DNA from: Ketobacter sp964016105
GTDB taxonomy: Bacteria > Pseudomonadota > Gammaproteobacteria > Pseudomonadales > Ketobacteraceae
Reading direction: 5' to 3'
Assembly: GCA_964016105.1 (NCBI GenBank)
Contig: CAXHEX010000008.1
Span: forward strand, 124,001-188,000
Length of the DNA stretch: 64,000 nt
Under the pieces are notes generated by a model that saw nothing but the letters and a program-made list of their open reading frames with translations, searched no databases and had not been told where the DNA came from. A program made the position numbers and the translations under genes. Shown one piece after another: positions 50,572 through 58,762 of this stretch. Every line of letters begins with the position of its first letter. Positions within the stretch are counted from its first letter, which is position 1.

Positions 50572-52482
50572 CTAATCAGAGTTACTTTTCACTTCAAATA
50601 TGCTAATTGCCTTCCAGCCCCATTCTGACCTTTTCTTATTGTAATTTAGAACTGCATAGCCAGTTACAAAGTCGCCATCAATAATGCTATTTTCTCTTAT
50701 CAGAGGCGGTGGAATGAATATTCCATCATCGGTGAACCCCATACCATTTTCTTCTCGAATATCGTCGCTAAAAGGCTTCAAGATGCTGCTTGGAATCGGG
50801 TTTGTTGTTTTGGAAGATGTAAGTACCCTGTAACGGGTTCCTTGCCTGCTCGTGTACTTGGCTAAACGTAATGAAATTGCATCGCCTTCTTTGAACCTTT
50901 CAGACAGATCTGAAAAATGAATTACGCCATCAATTGTTCTACTAATCATAAAGTGTATTAGCTTTTTGCTTGTATTGACGTGATCTACAATTCCAATTTG
51001 CTGCTCGAAAATATCCCAGTGATCATTTGATGATCGATGCTCAATTGCATACACTTGGAAGCGGTTTTCTCTATCAAGCTCGCCCTTGATTTTTAACGCG
51101 GCCCCTGGTTTACCAGCATCAAAAGTTAGTTTTGATTCAGGAATTGTGACTTCCATCGGTAATGAACTTGATTGAACGTAAAGTTTGCGTTTAGCTTTAT
51201 CTTTTTTTCCTTCGATAAAAAATTTGTCGCCTAGCACTGCATTTATCCATGGTAAATCACTGTATAAAAGCTCCTCTGCATGGGTGGCTTTATCTAAGTA
51301 GAGCTGATGATTCGATTTACTGCTGATAGCGCCTTGATACCAAGTACTGCGCATGAGTATCTCTGCTGATTCAGGGATTTTTTGATTGTTCTCTGATCGA
51401 TAGTTGACAAGTTGATCAATTTCCAATTTGGCTTCTGAAGCTAGGCCGATTTTTGAAAGGAGTTCCGCAAGCTTGATTTTAACTTTGCCAACAAAATTAA
51501 TATCTTTTGAGCAAAGTAATGCCTTGCAGTAACAAGAAATTGCCAGATCGAGAGAGTTTGATTGATGAATATCTCCGAGAAGCTCCCATGCCCAGTAGTC
51601 GTTGATCTTATTTTTGACAACTTCTAGACCATAGGAAAAAGCTTCATTACTTTGCTTTGTTGCCATCAATGCTCTGGCCTTGCTCAGTTTCAGCCAGATA
51701 TTATCTGGGTATCTATTAATACAATCATTGATATAGGGGAGTAGATAGATTAATTCTTCGTATGCGTCATTCGTGAAGGAATCTTTACTGGCATGTTGAA
51801 TAACACGTTCTGCTAGAGACGGGTATGAATTTCCGTCATCGGAAATATATGGGTCATAGTCCTCAGGACGAAGATTTTCTAAACCCCATATGCGAGCAAA
51901 AGCTCCCATATTTAACTTGCCTTCTTTAGCTATTTTGTCTGCTAGTTGAAGAATGCAAGTGTGCAACAAAGATGGTTTTTCCGTGTTTAGTTTGAGGTAG
52001 TCATTAATGAACCTTTTCGCGCCATTGAAATTGACCGGCGTTTGTTCTGTCATGGCTTTTGCTACACGGTATAGCTCCCATGCTAAACCGGTTTGAACAT
52101 CAATAGATTGATCTCCATTATTGTATATCCGTTTATAAAGATTTAACGCTCCATGATGATCGCCTTGCTTGCTTAAAGATTTTGCTTTGAGAATTTCTTG
52201 GCCATTGGGGTTGCTGAGCCTGAGTGCATACTCTCTTTGATCCGTTAGTATTTTGTCTGATGCATCAATATTCAAGTTTCGAAGTTGATCAGAGTAGTGG
52301 TGAATGTTTTCACTTTTTCCAGATTGTGCGTCTCTTTTAATTAAATCGATTACGCACCAAGCAAAAGCCTTTATATCCCATTCATCATTATCTGGCTTAT
52401 TAATTAGCTCAATCGCCATTTTGTAGGCTTCATCAAGCTTGCCTTCCTTGCGAGTAGAAAAAACGTCCCTGCTAGTAATCAC
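50572..52482 (-). CDS. TPR plus S1/cold-shock-like domain protein, cargo partner of the helicase
   Basis: A 636-residue protein of unknown function. Residues about 1-430 are helical repeat units resembling TPR (KLDEAYKMAIELINKP; HHGALNLYKRIYNNG; DLAISCYCKALLCSK; ASEAKLEIDQLVNY). About 455-560 is beta-rich (NRFQVYAIEH; IGIVDHVNTSKKLIHFMISRTIDGVIHFSDL; RTSRQGTRYRVL-like end), suggesting an S1/OB barrel. The last 60 residues (GFTDDGIFIPPPLI..GDFVTGYAVLNYNKKRSEWGWKAISI) look like a cold-shock-type barrel. TPR plus S1/CSD-like layouts are known from predicted conflict systems called TOTE (from memory). The ATG overlaps the helicase stop (ATGA). The base composition is visibly AT-rich. Confidence 0.6.
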   Translation of the reverse strand: MITSRDVFSTRKEGKLDEAYKMAIELINKPDNDEWDIKAFAWCVIDLIKRDAQSGKSENIHHYSDQLRNLNIDASDKILTDQREYALRLSNPNGQEILKAKSLSKQGDHHGALNLYKRIYNNGDQSIDVQTGLAWELYRVAKAMTEQTPVNFNGAKRFINDYLKLNTEKPSLLHTCILQLADKIAKEGKLNMGAFARIWGLENLRPEDYDPYISDDGNSYPSLAERVIQHASKDSFTNDAYEELIYLLPYINDCINRYPDNIWLKLSKARALMATKQSNEAFSYGLEVVKNKINDYWAWELLGDIHQSNSLDLAISCYCKALLCSKDINFVGKVKIKLAELLSKIGLASEAKLEIDQLVNYRSENNQKIPESAEILMRSTWYQGAISSKSNHQLYLDKATHAEELLYSDLPWINAVLGDKFFIEGKKDKAKRKLYVQSSSLPMEVTIPESKLTFDAGKPGAALKIKGELDRENRFQVYAIEHRSSNDHWDIFEQQIGIVDHVNTSKKLIHFMISRTIDGVIHFSDLSERFKEGDAISLRLAKYTSRQGTRYRVLTSSKTTNPIPSSILKPFSDDIREENGMGFTDDGIFIPPPLIRENSIIDGDFVTGYAVLNYNKKRSEWGWKAISIFEVKSNSD

Positions 52483-55301
52483 GAGCTAAGTCCTTCAGTT
52501 ATAACAGTCTGAATTTCAGAAACTAACGTATCTGATGTGCAGGAATTATTAACGGGTGCGTACTTGGTGAATTGATTTTTCCCGTTATAAAAAATGTCAA
52601 TCACAGCACACTCTCCAGATTGAATAAATGTGTAGCGCTGTTTCCAATCCATTGACTCAACATTGTTGATCTTGATTCCTAGCGCACTCACAAGAGGTGT
52701 AATCCTTGAGTGAAATTCGTTCAGAAACTCTTCGTTGAACGTGAAGTCAGAGTCCGAATCTGAGGTCTCTGGAACAATGAGTATTCCATTAATAGGAGAA
52801 AGTATGTCTAGTAACCTAAGGCCAAGGTCTGATTGTGTGGGGGCGGTAATTCTCGTAATTTTTCCCTTACCGTTATAGCCGATATCTATTCGCGTGATCT
52901 CATTATTTACTTCAAAAAAATAAACTTCTAGGTACTGACCTTGGCTAACATCTTGGATCTTTACGTCGGATCCCTTTAATAGCCTTCGAACTCGTCTTAA
53001 TACCTCAAGTGAAAAGTTTGCATGGGGTGGAATGCCGAAGTTATTGTCTTCTTCTGTGTCAATGGGGTTGTCGCTAGCGTTTATATGTTGATGGTTTGAC
53101 TTTGGAGTATTCTGGCTGCTTACCTTAGAGCTTAATATATTTGGAGAGTTAACAGCTTTGATGCCAGCACCAATCTTTATATTTGGCGGGTCTAAAAGGT
53201 ATAGGTTTTTTGATGTTCTGGTGATTGCCGTATAGAGCCAGCGAAAATAATCAGCGGATAGCTGACTCTGATGTGTTTTACATTTTACAAACACGTGATT
53301 CCATTCGCTGCCCTGTGCTTTATGGCAAGTAATGGCGTAGCCAAACTTAAGCCTCAAAGCATTAAAATATGAATCTGATCGAAGGGTCTCTTTGAATTCC
53401 AAACTTCCGCGCTTTAAATGTGGATGACGGATACAAAAATCCAAATACAAGGCCTTGCTCTCGTCTGAAGTAAGACCTGGATGTTCGCTGTAAAGTAAGT
53501 CTTCTAGAATTTTTGCGTTGAAGAAATGTGGAGTTCCTTCTAAGTCTTTAAAGCCAATAATGACGTCTTTAAAAGCTAGCGAAACTGAAATCTCTTCAAC
53601 TTCGTTCGTTTCTGAGTTCTTTCTGCGCAAGGTTATTTGTCTGCGTTCGGTTGGGCTTAAAATCTCTCTGACCAGGCCGAAGTCACCATTTGATATAAAG
53701 AACCCATAAGCATTACTGTTGCTTACAGCCATCACTTTATCGCCCGCAGAAACCTCTGGGTTATCTCGGAAAAAATGCTGTCTTATTTTTCGATTGTAAG
53801 CAGCGACATCAGAATTAGAATGCGCAAGGACTATAGACTCTGCATTAATTTTTCTATTGCAGGATTCAAGATATACATCTAACAAGTCTGCATGGCTTAC
53901 GTTGATGATGTCTGGGAAGCTTGAGTCTATTGATAGCTGGTTAAATACCCCGCTCTTTAAAGATTTACGAAGGTTTATAGAGTTTAGCATGACTCCGCTA
54001 CCTGACTTTTGACGCACAACTTCAGTCAATTCAAACAGAGTGCTTTTGATATTGTGCTCTCTAGATAGATACTTCTGGTCAAGAGCAGGAGAGAAATTCA
54101 TCCCGACAGGTGGGAGCTGAGCATCGTCGCCAATAAAGATTACTTTTTTTCTGTGGTCATTATGGTCTAGATTTACAAACTTGAAAAAGTCTCTGAGCAA
54201 GTAGCCAGTACCGAATCTAAAGAATTCTTCCTCATGATATACATCTGCAATCATTGACGATTCATCAACAATGTAGACAGTATCAGCAGACATTTCATTG
54301 ACAGCCAGTTGAGCATAGAACTTAAATGTCTCAGACCCATCAAGGTTGTCTTCTTTATACTCAGAAATATCTTTGAATGAATAGATTGTCTTGTGAATCG
54401 TGTAAGCGGGAGATTGTGTTTTTTTAGCAATTACTTTTGATGCCTTTCCAGTAGGCGCGGCTAGGACATAGTTTCTTCCAATAGCCCTAAAGTACTCTGT
54501 TAGGCCTTTAGTTATAAATGTCTTACCTGTTCCGGCGTAACCTTTTAATAGGAATACGCTTTCTTCCTTATTGCTGAGAAACGAATCGAGCTTATCAACC
54601 AATAAACTTTGTCCATCAGTTAAATTGTATTCAGAGAAAGCGTCGTGAAGTTTAATTAGCTCTCGAGTGTTTTCGGGTGCCAGGTCGAATGTTGATACAG
54701 CCCTTGATGATGCTTCCTTGAAATCGGCTAGTTTAACTTGGTCTAGTTCTTTTTTGAGTTCGAGTGCCTGGTTTTGAGCGATTTGTTCTGATTCTTCGAG
54801 TTTCAAGAGCTCTTCTTTTACTTTTTCTAATTGCTCTTCAAGCTCTTTGTTACTCTGGCTTAGTGCGTTTAGCCCTATATCAGGGTGGCAGGGTTCTTTA
54901 TATGCTGGGTAACTTTCATATGTTGATCCGCTATATGTTTTGAACATCCACTGACCGATCAAATATGCATCTCTCAGTAGTGCTAACGCATCATCTGAAT
55001 GTACGCTTCGGCCATGTGCCGCTTTATTTCCTAACATCCGGATTGCGTGCAGCTTTTCCACAATATTTTCATCGATTACTTCGATGAAAATATTGGATTT
55101 TAGTTTTTCGAAGAACCCATCACTTCGCTCGCAAGGTAAATTTAGTTCTCTATAGAGGATCCCTACTAACTGTTCAGCAAAGCAACGTAATTTGATAATT
55201 GCAGTGTGAGGATCAGTATGTGCATATTTCTCAGCGAAATTGGCATGTTCATATAGTTGAGGCCAGCGGTTTTTTAACAATTCAAAGTTCTTATTGGGCA
55301 T
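52479..55301 (-). CDS. DUF4145 plus SF1 (RecD/UvrD_C-type) DNA helicase, cargo
   Basis: A 940-residue protein. N-terminal DUF4145-like helical domain (about 20-120: HTAIIKLRCFAEQLVGILY, IRMLGNKAAHGR). Coiled coil about 150-195. SF1 helicase core with Walker A GYAGTGKT (254-261), Ia APTGKAS (282-288), Walker B VDES (345-348), motif III GDDAQLPPVG (391-400), motif V ITCHKAQGSEW and motif VI YTAITRTSKNL. The C-terminus carries two copies of a unit I do not recognise, centred on IDIGYNGKGKITR (805) and IDIFYNGKNQFTK (901). DUF4145 is common in restriction and defence proteins. AAGGA before the ATG is a good ribosome-binding site. The TPR gene is ATGA-coupled downstream. Confidence 0.8.
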   Translation of the reverse strand: MPNKNFELLKNRWPQLYEHANFAEKYAHTDPHTAIIKLRCFAEQLVGILYRELNLPCERSDGFFEKLKSNIFIEVIDENIVEKLHAIRMLGNKAAHGRSVHSDDALALLRDAYLIGQWMFKTYSGSTYESYPAYKEPCHPDIGLNALSQSNKELEEQLEKVKEELLKLEESEQIAQNQALELKKELDQVKLADFKEASSRAVSTFDLAPENTRELIKLHDAFSEYNLTDGQSLLVDKLDSFLSNKEESVFLLKGYAGTGKTFITKGLTEYFRAIGRNYVLAAPTGKASKVIAKKTQSPAYTIHKTIYSFKDISEYKEDNLDGSETFKFYAQLAVNEMSADTVYIVDESSMIADVYHEEEFFRFGTGYLLRDFFKFVNLDHNDHRKKVIFIGDDAQLPPVGMNFSPALDQKYLSREHNIKSTLFELTEVVRQKSGSGVMLNSINLRKSLKSGVFNQLSIDSSFPDIINVSHADLLDVYLESCNRKINAESIVLAHSNSDVAAYNRKIRQHFFRDNPEVSAGDKVMAVSNSNAYGFFISNGDFGLVREILSPTERRQITLRRKNSETNEVEEISVSLAFKDVIIGFKDLEGTPHFFNAKILEDLLYSEHPGLTSDESKALYLDFCIRHPHLKRGSLEFKETLRSDSYFNALRLKFGYAITCHKAQGSEWNHVFVKCKTHQSQLSADYFRWLYTAITRTSKNLYLLDPPNIKIGAGIKAVNSPNILSSKVSSQNTPKSNHQHINASDNPIDTEEDNNFGIPPHANFSLEVLRRVRRLLKGSDVKIQDVSQGQYLEVYFFEVNNEITRIDIGYNGKGKITRITAPTQSDLGLRLLDILSPINGILIVPETSDSDSDFTFNEEFLNEFHSRITPLVSALGIKINNVESMDWKQRYTFIQSGECAVIDIFYNGKNQFTKYAPVNNSCTSDTLVSEIQTVITEGLSS

Positions 55302-55362
55302 GCTTAATTCCTTTTATTTCAACCGCTTCTTATCTTCGTGATTCTTCATATCAATTGGTTTT

Positions 55363-55770
55363 TTATTTTTTATTATCGCCGTTAAGCGTAAATTCAATAA
55401 TGTCTTTATGTTTGATGCGACGATGGGTCCCAACTCGATGAAAGGGAATTTGACCGCTTTCAAGGAGCTTAATTAGAAATGGGCGTGAGACGTTAAGAGC
55501 ATCTGCAGCTTCTTGGGTTGTCAGTTCAGGTTGCTGTGGTATGACCTTGACTGAACTTCCATTGCTAATTTCATTTAACGCGTCTGCTAGAAGGCTAATA
55601 GCAATTGCGGGCAGTTGAATAACCTTCGGCTCTTCATCATTTCTTATAACCTTGATTGAGTAGCTGGATGCATTGTCACTTATCAGCTTGCGCAATACCT
55701 GTTTCCCTTTGTGTGCTAATTCGATGTCGCTAGCAGAGGGAGGGGAATTGACGTTTTTATGTGTTGACAT
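55363..55770 (-). CDS. Excisionase/antitoxin-type HTH protein
   Basis: A 135-residue protein. The C-terminal half has the MerR-like excisionase HTH: LTTQEAADALNVSRPFLIKLLESGQIPFHRVGTHRRIKHKDIIEF. The N-terminal half (KQVLRKLISDNASSYSIKVI..EEPKVIQLPAIAISLLADALNEI) matches the antitoxin-type relatives that normally precede a PIN-domain toxin. No PIN gene follows; the helicase begins 61 bp downstream. It probably regulates the cargo operon. GGAG precedes the ATG. Direct repeats about 40 bp upstream may be its binding sites. Confidence 0.72.
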   Translation of the reverse strand: MSTHKNVNSPPSASDIELAHKGKQVLRKLISDNASSYSIKVIRNDEEPKVIQLPAIAISLLADALNEISNGSSVKVIPQQPELTTQEAADALNVSRPFLIKLLESGQIPFHRVGTHRRIKHKDIIEFTLNGDNKK

Positions 55771-55810
55771 ACTGGCTCCAATGACAAGGCAGAACTTCAG
55801 TAATCAATTT

Positions 55811-55845
55811 AAACGAAATAAACGAAATAAACAATATATTCGAAT
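55811..55845. promoter_or_regulatory. Short tandem repeats and palindrome upstream of the HTH gene
   Basis: AAACGAAAT occurs twice in tandem (55811-55828) followed by AAAC, and ATTCGAAT (55838-55845) is palindromic. They lie about 40-75 bp before the HTH start codon, a sensible place for autoregulatory sites. Confidence 0.4.
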
Positions 55846-55859
55846 CGTACATTGATACT

Positions 55860-56594
55860 TTATAAACTAACTTGGTTCATTGTTACGCACTGATTAACAA
55901 CAGAAACTAAAATCTTAGATGATCCACTTGTGGGTATCATAACAAAGTACATTTTGCTCCCCACATGCTGCCAGAACTCGGCCTCTTGGGCATATTTTTT
56001 TGCTTTTTGGATAGCGACGCTTTCTGGTAAGTGGGCTTTAGTTAGCCCAGAGCATAGCAGCTTTGTGCACAAAGCCTTCCAAGGATGCTTAGGTACACCG
56101 TCTGAAAGCCGTTCAACGAACCTTTCCAGTGCATGACGAGTCACCACGACAGGCCCAATGCTCGGAACGTTGATGACCTCATCGATTTCTCTCACGGTAG
56201 CATTATCGACGCTGTATTCTTCGAAGGAATATGAGAGCCAATCGTCCCGCTTCTGTACCGATATCTGTGCTTCTTGGTAACGGGTGAGCAAGAACCTGGT
56301 CAGGCTGTAAAGTGAATGCTGAGTTGAGCGTTGTTTCTGTAACTTTTTGATGGCTCCTTTACTGACTCGGATTTGAAGCCCATTGCCGCTTCGGTTACTC
56401 CCCATCACCTCTTTCACTGACAATAGGTGGTGAATAGCATAAAGCTCAGCTGCAATTAGCTTTTGCTGCTCAGGTAACTTGTCGTATTGCTCACCTAAAT
56501 CGACCTTTAGCTCACCAGCTCTTCGAAGACCGGTCTTCCAGTAAACCGTAAACTCACCATCAATCTGCTTTGTTAACAGGGTTAATACCATCAT
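55860..56594 (-). CDS. Conserved ICE protein of unknown function
   Basis: A 244-residue protein I do not recognise. The sequence VVVTRHALERFVERLSDGVP (about 150-170) recalls the HAxxRxxER helix of some small nuclease or toxin-like families, but the rest does not help. The N-terminal part is charged and helical. It lies between the primase gene terminator and the cargo module, so probably has its own promoter. SXT-family elements carry a conserved gene in this interval. An ATG one codon inside is an alternative start. Confidence 0.6.
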   Translation of the reverse strand: MMVLTLLTKQIDGEFTVYWKTGLRRAGELKVDLGEQYDKLPEQQKLIAAELYAIHHLLSVKEVMGSNRSGNGLQIRVSKGAIKKLQKQRSTQHSLYSLTRFLLTRYQEAQISVQKRDDWLSYSFEEYSVDNATVREIDEVINVPSIGPVVVTRHALERFVERLSDGVPKHPWKALCTKLLCSGLTKAHLPESVAIQKAKKYAQEAEFWQHVGSKMYFVMIPTSGSSKILVSVVNQCVTMNQVSL

Positions 56595-56657
56595 GTTTGT
56601 TTCTCCTATTGGTTATCTTTTTTTCATTCTCCATGTTTTTTCAAATATGCAAGGCGC

Positions 56658-56682
56658 AAAAAAAGGGGCCGAAGCCCCTTGG
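56658..56682 (-). terminator. Rho-independent terminator of the cobS-radC-primase operon
   Basis: On the minus strand AGGGGC-TTCG-GCCCCT is followed directly by a run of seven T. The stem has a stable UUCG tetraloop. It begins 2 bp after the primase stop. Confidence 0.9.
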
Positions 56683-56683
56683 A

Positions 56684-57751
56684 TCAGATATGAACTTTAG
56701 GAAAGCCCATGGCACCGTAAACATTCAGCACATCATTCCAATCCCAACTTTTCACGCCAAGTGACGTTTGTATCGGAGGGATCAACACTTGTGTCAGAAT
56801 GCCTTTTTGCCAGGCTTTTTTCTTGAGTTCATTCGCTGCATTCAGGCCGGTCTCAGAGAGATCGTGATCTGCCCAGATGTACAGCATTTTCACATTACTT
56901 GGTGGTTCAAACCTAGCCAGTAGCGTTGCATTCACAACCGACCAACATGTTTGCCCCGTTGCTCTGGTAACCGCTAAAGCTGTTTCGATGCCTTCAGAAA
57001 CACCTAATACCTCACCAGGCTCACCTATAGGAATGGCACCACCAGTGATTGTTCTGTCACTGGGTATCGGCATCATCTTTTTAGGCTTTTCAACCGGCGC
57101 TTTGAATCCATCTTCACTTAGGTAGATCCGATGAAACGTGGCCGAACGCCCTTGCTGAGTAACGATTTTACCTAGCAGCGCTGGGTAGCTATCGATAAAC
57201 AAGCCATCTTCATCATGGTAAGGCAAGTTTGGATGATACCTCAGCACCGAATCCCATTCAGGACGAAGCCGGGTAACAATGCCACGACGATGCATGTAGT
57301 TCCAAACTGGTTGCGCACGAGTATCTGCAAGAGAAAACGTTTCTCCCCAGGTTTGATTCAAGCGATGGATAATCGCTTTGTCCTCTTCCTGCTTTCTAGC
57401 CTTCCAGTCAACAGCGTTACTCGGTATTACCCGAGTTGGTACTTGTCCGGGTTGAATACCTAGAGCTTGACCGATTGCTTCAATAGACAGAGCAAAGTTC
57501 CATCCATTAATCCAAGACAACAGTTCAAAGCCATCATGAAAGATCCCGCAGGTGTTACAAACGCCACCTCCGGTATATTCAGCATCTTTGAACAGCCTAA
57601 AGCCATCACGACCGCCATGAACAGGACAAGCCACATGACGGCCTTTTCGAGCGATAGCGGCATCAAGTTCTGGCACCAATGCCGCCAATACCTGAAGCCA
57701 TTGGCCATTAAGATATGGCCTTACTGTTTCAATCTGTAAAGGTAACGCCAT
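56684..57751 (-). CDS. Toprim/CHC2-type DNA primase-like protein
   Basis: A 355-residue protein. The N-terminal zinc-finger-like region has ACPVHGGRDGFRLF and GGVCNTCGIFHDGFELLSW, as in P4-alpha/CHC2-type primases. A Toprim core follows with SEGIETALAVTRATG and YIWADHDLSETG. It should make or handle RNA primers for ICE DNA synthesis. It is last in the long conserved operon, with a terminator just after it and a 90-nt leader containing a GGTGGTAA hairpin before the start. Confidence 0.8.
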   Translation of the reverse strand: MALPLQIETVRPYLNGQWLQVLAALVPELDAAIARKGRHVACPVHGGRDGFRLFKDAEYTGGGVCNTCGIFHDGFELLSWINGWNFALSIEAIGQALGIQPGQVPTRVIPSNAVDWKARKQEEDKAIIHRLNQTWGETFSLADTRAQPVWNYMHRRGIVTRLRPEWDSVLRYHPNLPYHDEDGLFIDSYPALLGKIVTQQGRSATFHRIYLSEDGFKAPVEKPKKMMPIPSDRTITGGAIPIGEPGEVLGVSEGIETALAVTRATGQTCWSVVNATLLARFEPPSNVKMLYIWADHDLSETGLNAANELKKKAWQKGILTQVLIPPIQTSLGVKSWDWNDVLNVYGAMGFPKVHI

Positions 57752-57761
57752 ATAACCTCCT

Positions 57762-57841
57762 TAAGTAAAATGCCGACTCCTACCACAGGTGGTAAAAGTC
57801 AGCTTAGGTCCTGCATTAGCCGTTCGGTTAATACAGGAGCG
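57762..57841 (-). ncRNA. Structured leader of the primase gene
   Basis: Inverted segments such as CTGACTTTTACC / GGTAGGAGTCGG and CTCCTGTATTA / TGCAGGACC (minus strand) can pair 10 nt before the start codon. It belongs to a set of GC-rich leaders before genes in this operon, but its sequence is the most divergent. Confidence 0.35.
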
Positions 57842-58183
57842 TTAGTCAAGCTGGATACCATGTCGTCTTAATAGCCACATGATGGAATCACGAAGCACAT
57901 CAGGATCGACAACCGCAGCCATCGCGCAAACACGAAAGCAAAATGGCGTTAATTCGTCATTTTGAATCCACGACAACACATCTTTGCGCAACCGAGTACT
58001 GACACGACCGTCCAGCAATACACGGATCGCATCCAAAAGAATGCCTTCGCGTAACTGCCAGATTTCCGTGTCAGACCAAGTGACTGGGGCATCATCAAAC
58101 TCAAATAGAAATTCGAGCTGTGATGACGTGTGTTGATGGGACTGCTTTTGTGATGTAGGAGAATGGGCAATGCGCCCATTCAT
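57842..58183 (-). CDS. Conserved ICE protein, unknown function
   Basis: A 113-residue protein with a His/Gln/Ser-rich start and a helical, leucine-rich C-terminal half (EIWQLREGILLDAIRVLLD; VCAMAAVVDPDVLRDSIMWLLRRHG). I do not recognise a family. Its ATG overlaps the radC stop (TAATG), so it is translationally coupled and presumably works with the radC/primase group. Confidence 0.65.
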   Translation of the reverse strand: MNGRIAHSPTSQKQSHQHTSSQLEFLFEFDDAPVTWSDTEIWQLREGILLDAIRVLLDGRVSTRLRKDVLSWIQNDELTPFCFRVCAMAAVVDPDVLRDSIMWLLRRHGIQLD

Positions 58184-58680
58184 TAAAGATAACCGCGTTC
58201 GGCAAGCGAAACGCAGCCCTCGGATGCGACCACAACATGGTCAAGCGTTCGAATATCAACAAGTGACAAGGCGTCACGGAGTCGATGAGTAATGCGTTTA
58301 TCAGCTTCACTTGGCTCAGGATCACCCGATGGATGGTTATGAACCAGTATCACTGCTGCTGCATTAAGTTCTAGCGCTCGTTTTGTTACTTCCCTTGGAT
58401 ACACGCTCGCCGCATCTAAAGTGCCTTTGAATAGCTCTTCAAATCGAATGACGCGATGCTTTGTATCAAGAAACAGCACACCAAAAACCTCGTGCTCATA
58501 CTCGTGCATCAGTGTTTGCAGGTATGAGAACGCCGACGATGGCTGTTCAATTTTTCGACCTTTACTCAATCGACCACGGGCAAGCTTAAGCGCCATATCT
58601 AAAATATCCGCTTCAGTCACTTGCTCAGGAACGATATAAGTACCGGCTTCTTCGCCAGCTAAGAACTTTTTGTTTTTCAT
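58183..58680 (-). CDS. radC: RadC-family JAB-domain protein
   Basis: The start is ATG 58680, with GGAG 7 nt upstream; an in-frame start at 58713 would lie in the leader. A complete JAB/MPN+ motif is visible: LVHNHPSGDPEPSEAD, with EELFKGTLDAASVYPREV before it. It is shorter than chromosomal RadC and lacks the N-terminal helix-hairpin-helix, as usual for mobile-element versions. Biochemical function is unsettled. A strong structured leader precedes it. Confidence 0.9.
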   Translation of the reverse strand: MKNKKFLAGEEAGTYIVPEQVTEADILDMALKLARGRLSKGRKIEQPSSAFSYLQTLMHEYEHEVFGVLFLDTKHRVIRFEELFKGTLDAASVYPREVTKRALELNAAAVILVHNHPSGDPEPSEADKRITHRLRDALSLVDIRTLDHVVVASEGCVSLAERGYL

Positions 58681-58698
58681 AGGAGTCTCCAAAAAAAG

Positions 58699-58751
58699 CG
58701 GAGACGAACCCATGCCCAGACGGGGACGGAATCGTCCCCGCAGGGTGGTAA
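58699..58751 (-). ncRNA. Structured leader upstream of radC
   Basis: The minus strand reads ACCACCCTGC-GGGGAC-GATTCC-GTCCCC-GTCT-GGGCATGGGT. A perfect 6-bp GGGGAC/GTCCCC hairpin sits within an outer CCC/GGG and ACC/GGT pairing. It ends about 20 nt before the radC ATG. The same layout recurs upstream of cobS and DUF3150. Confidence 0.65.
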
Positions 58752-58762
58752 AATTGATGTGG

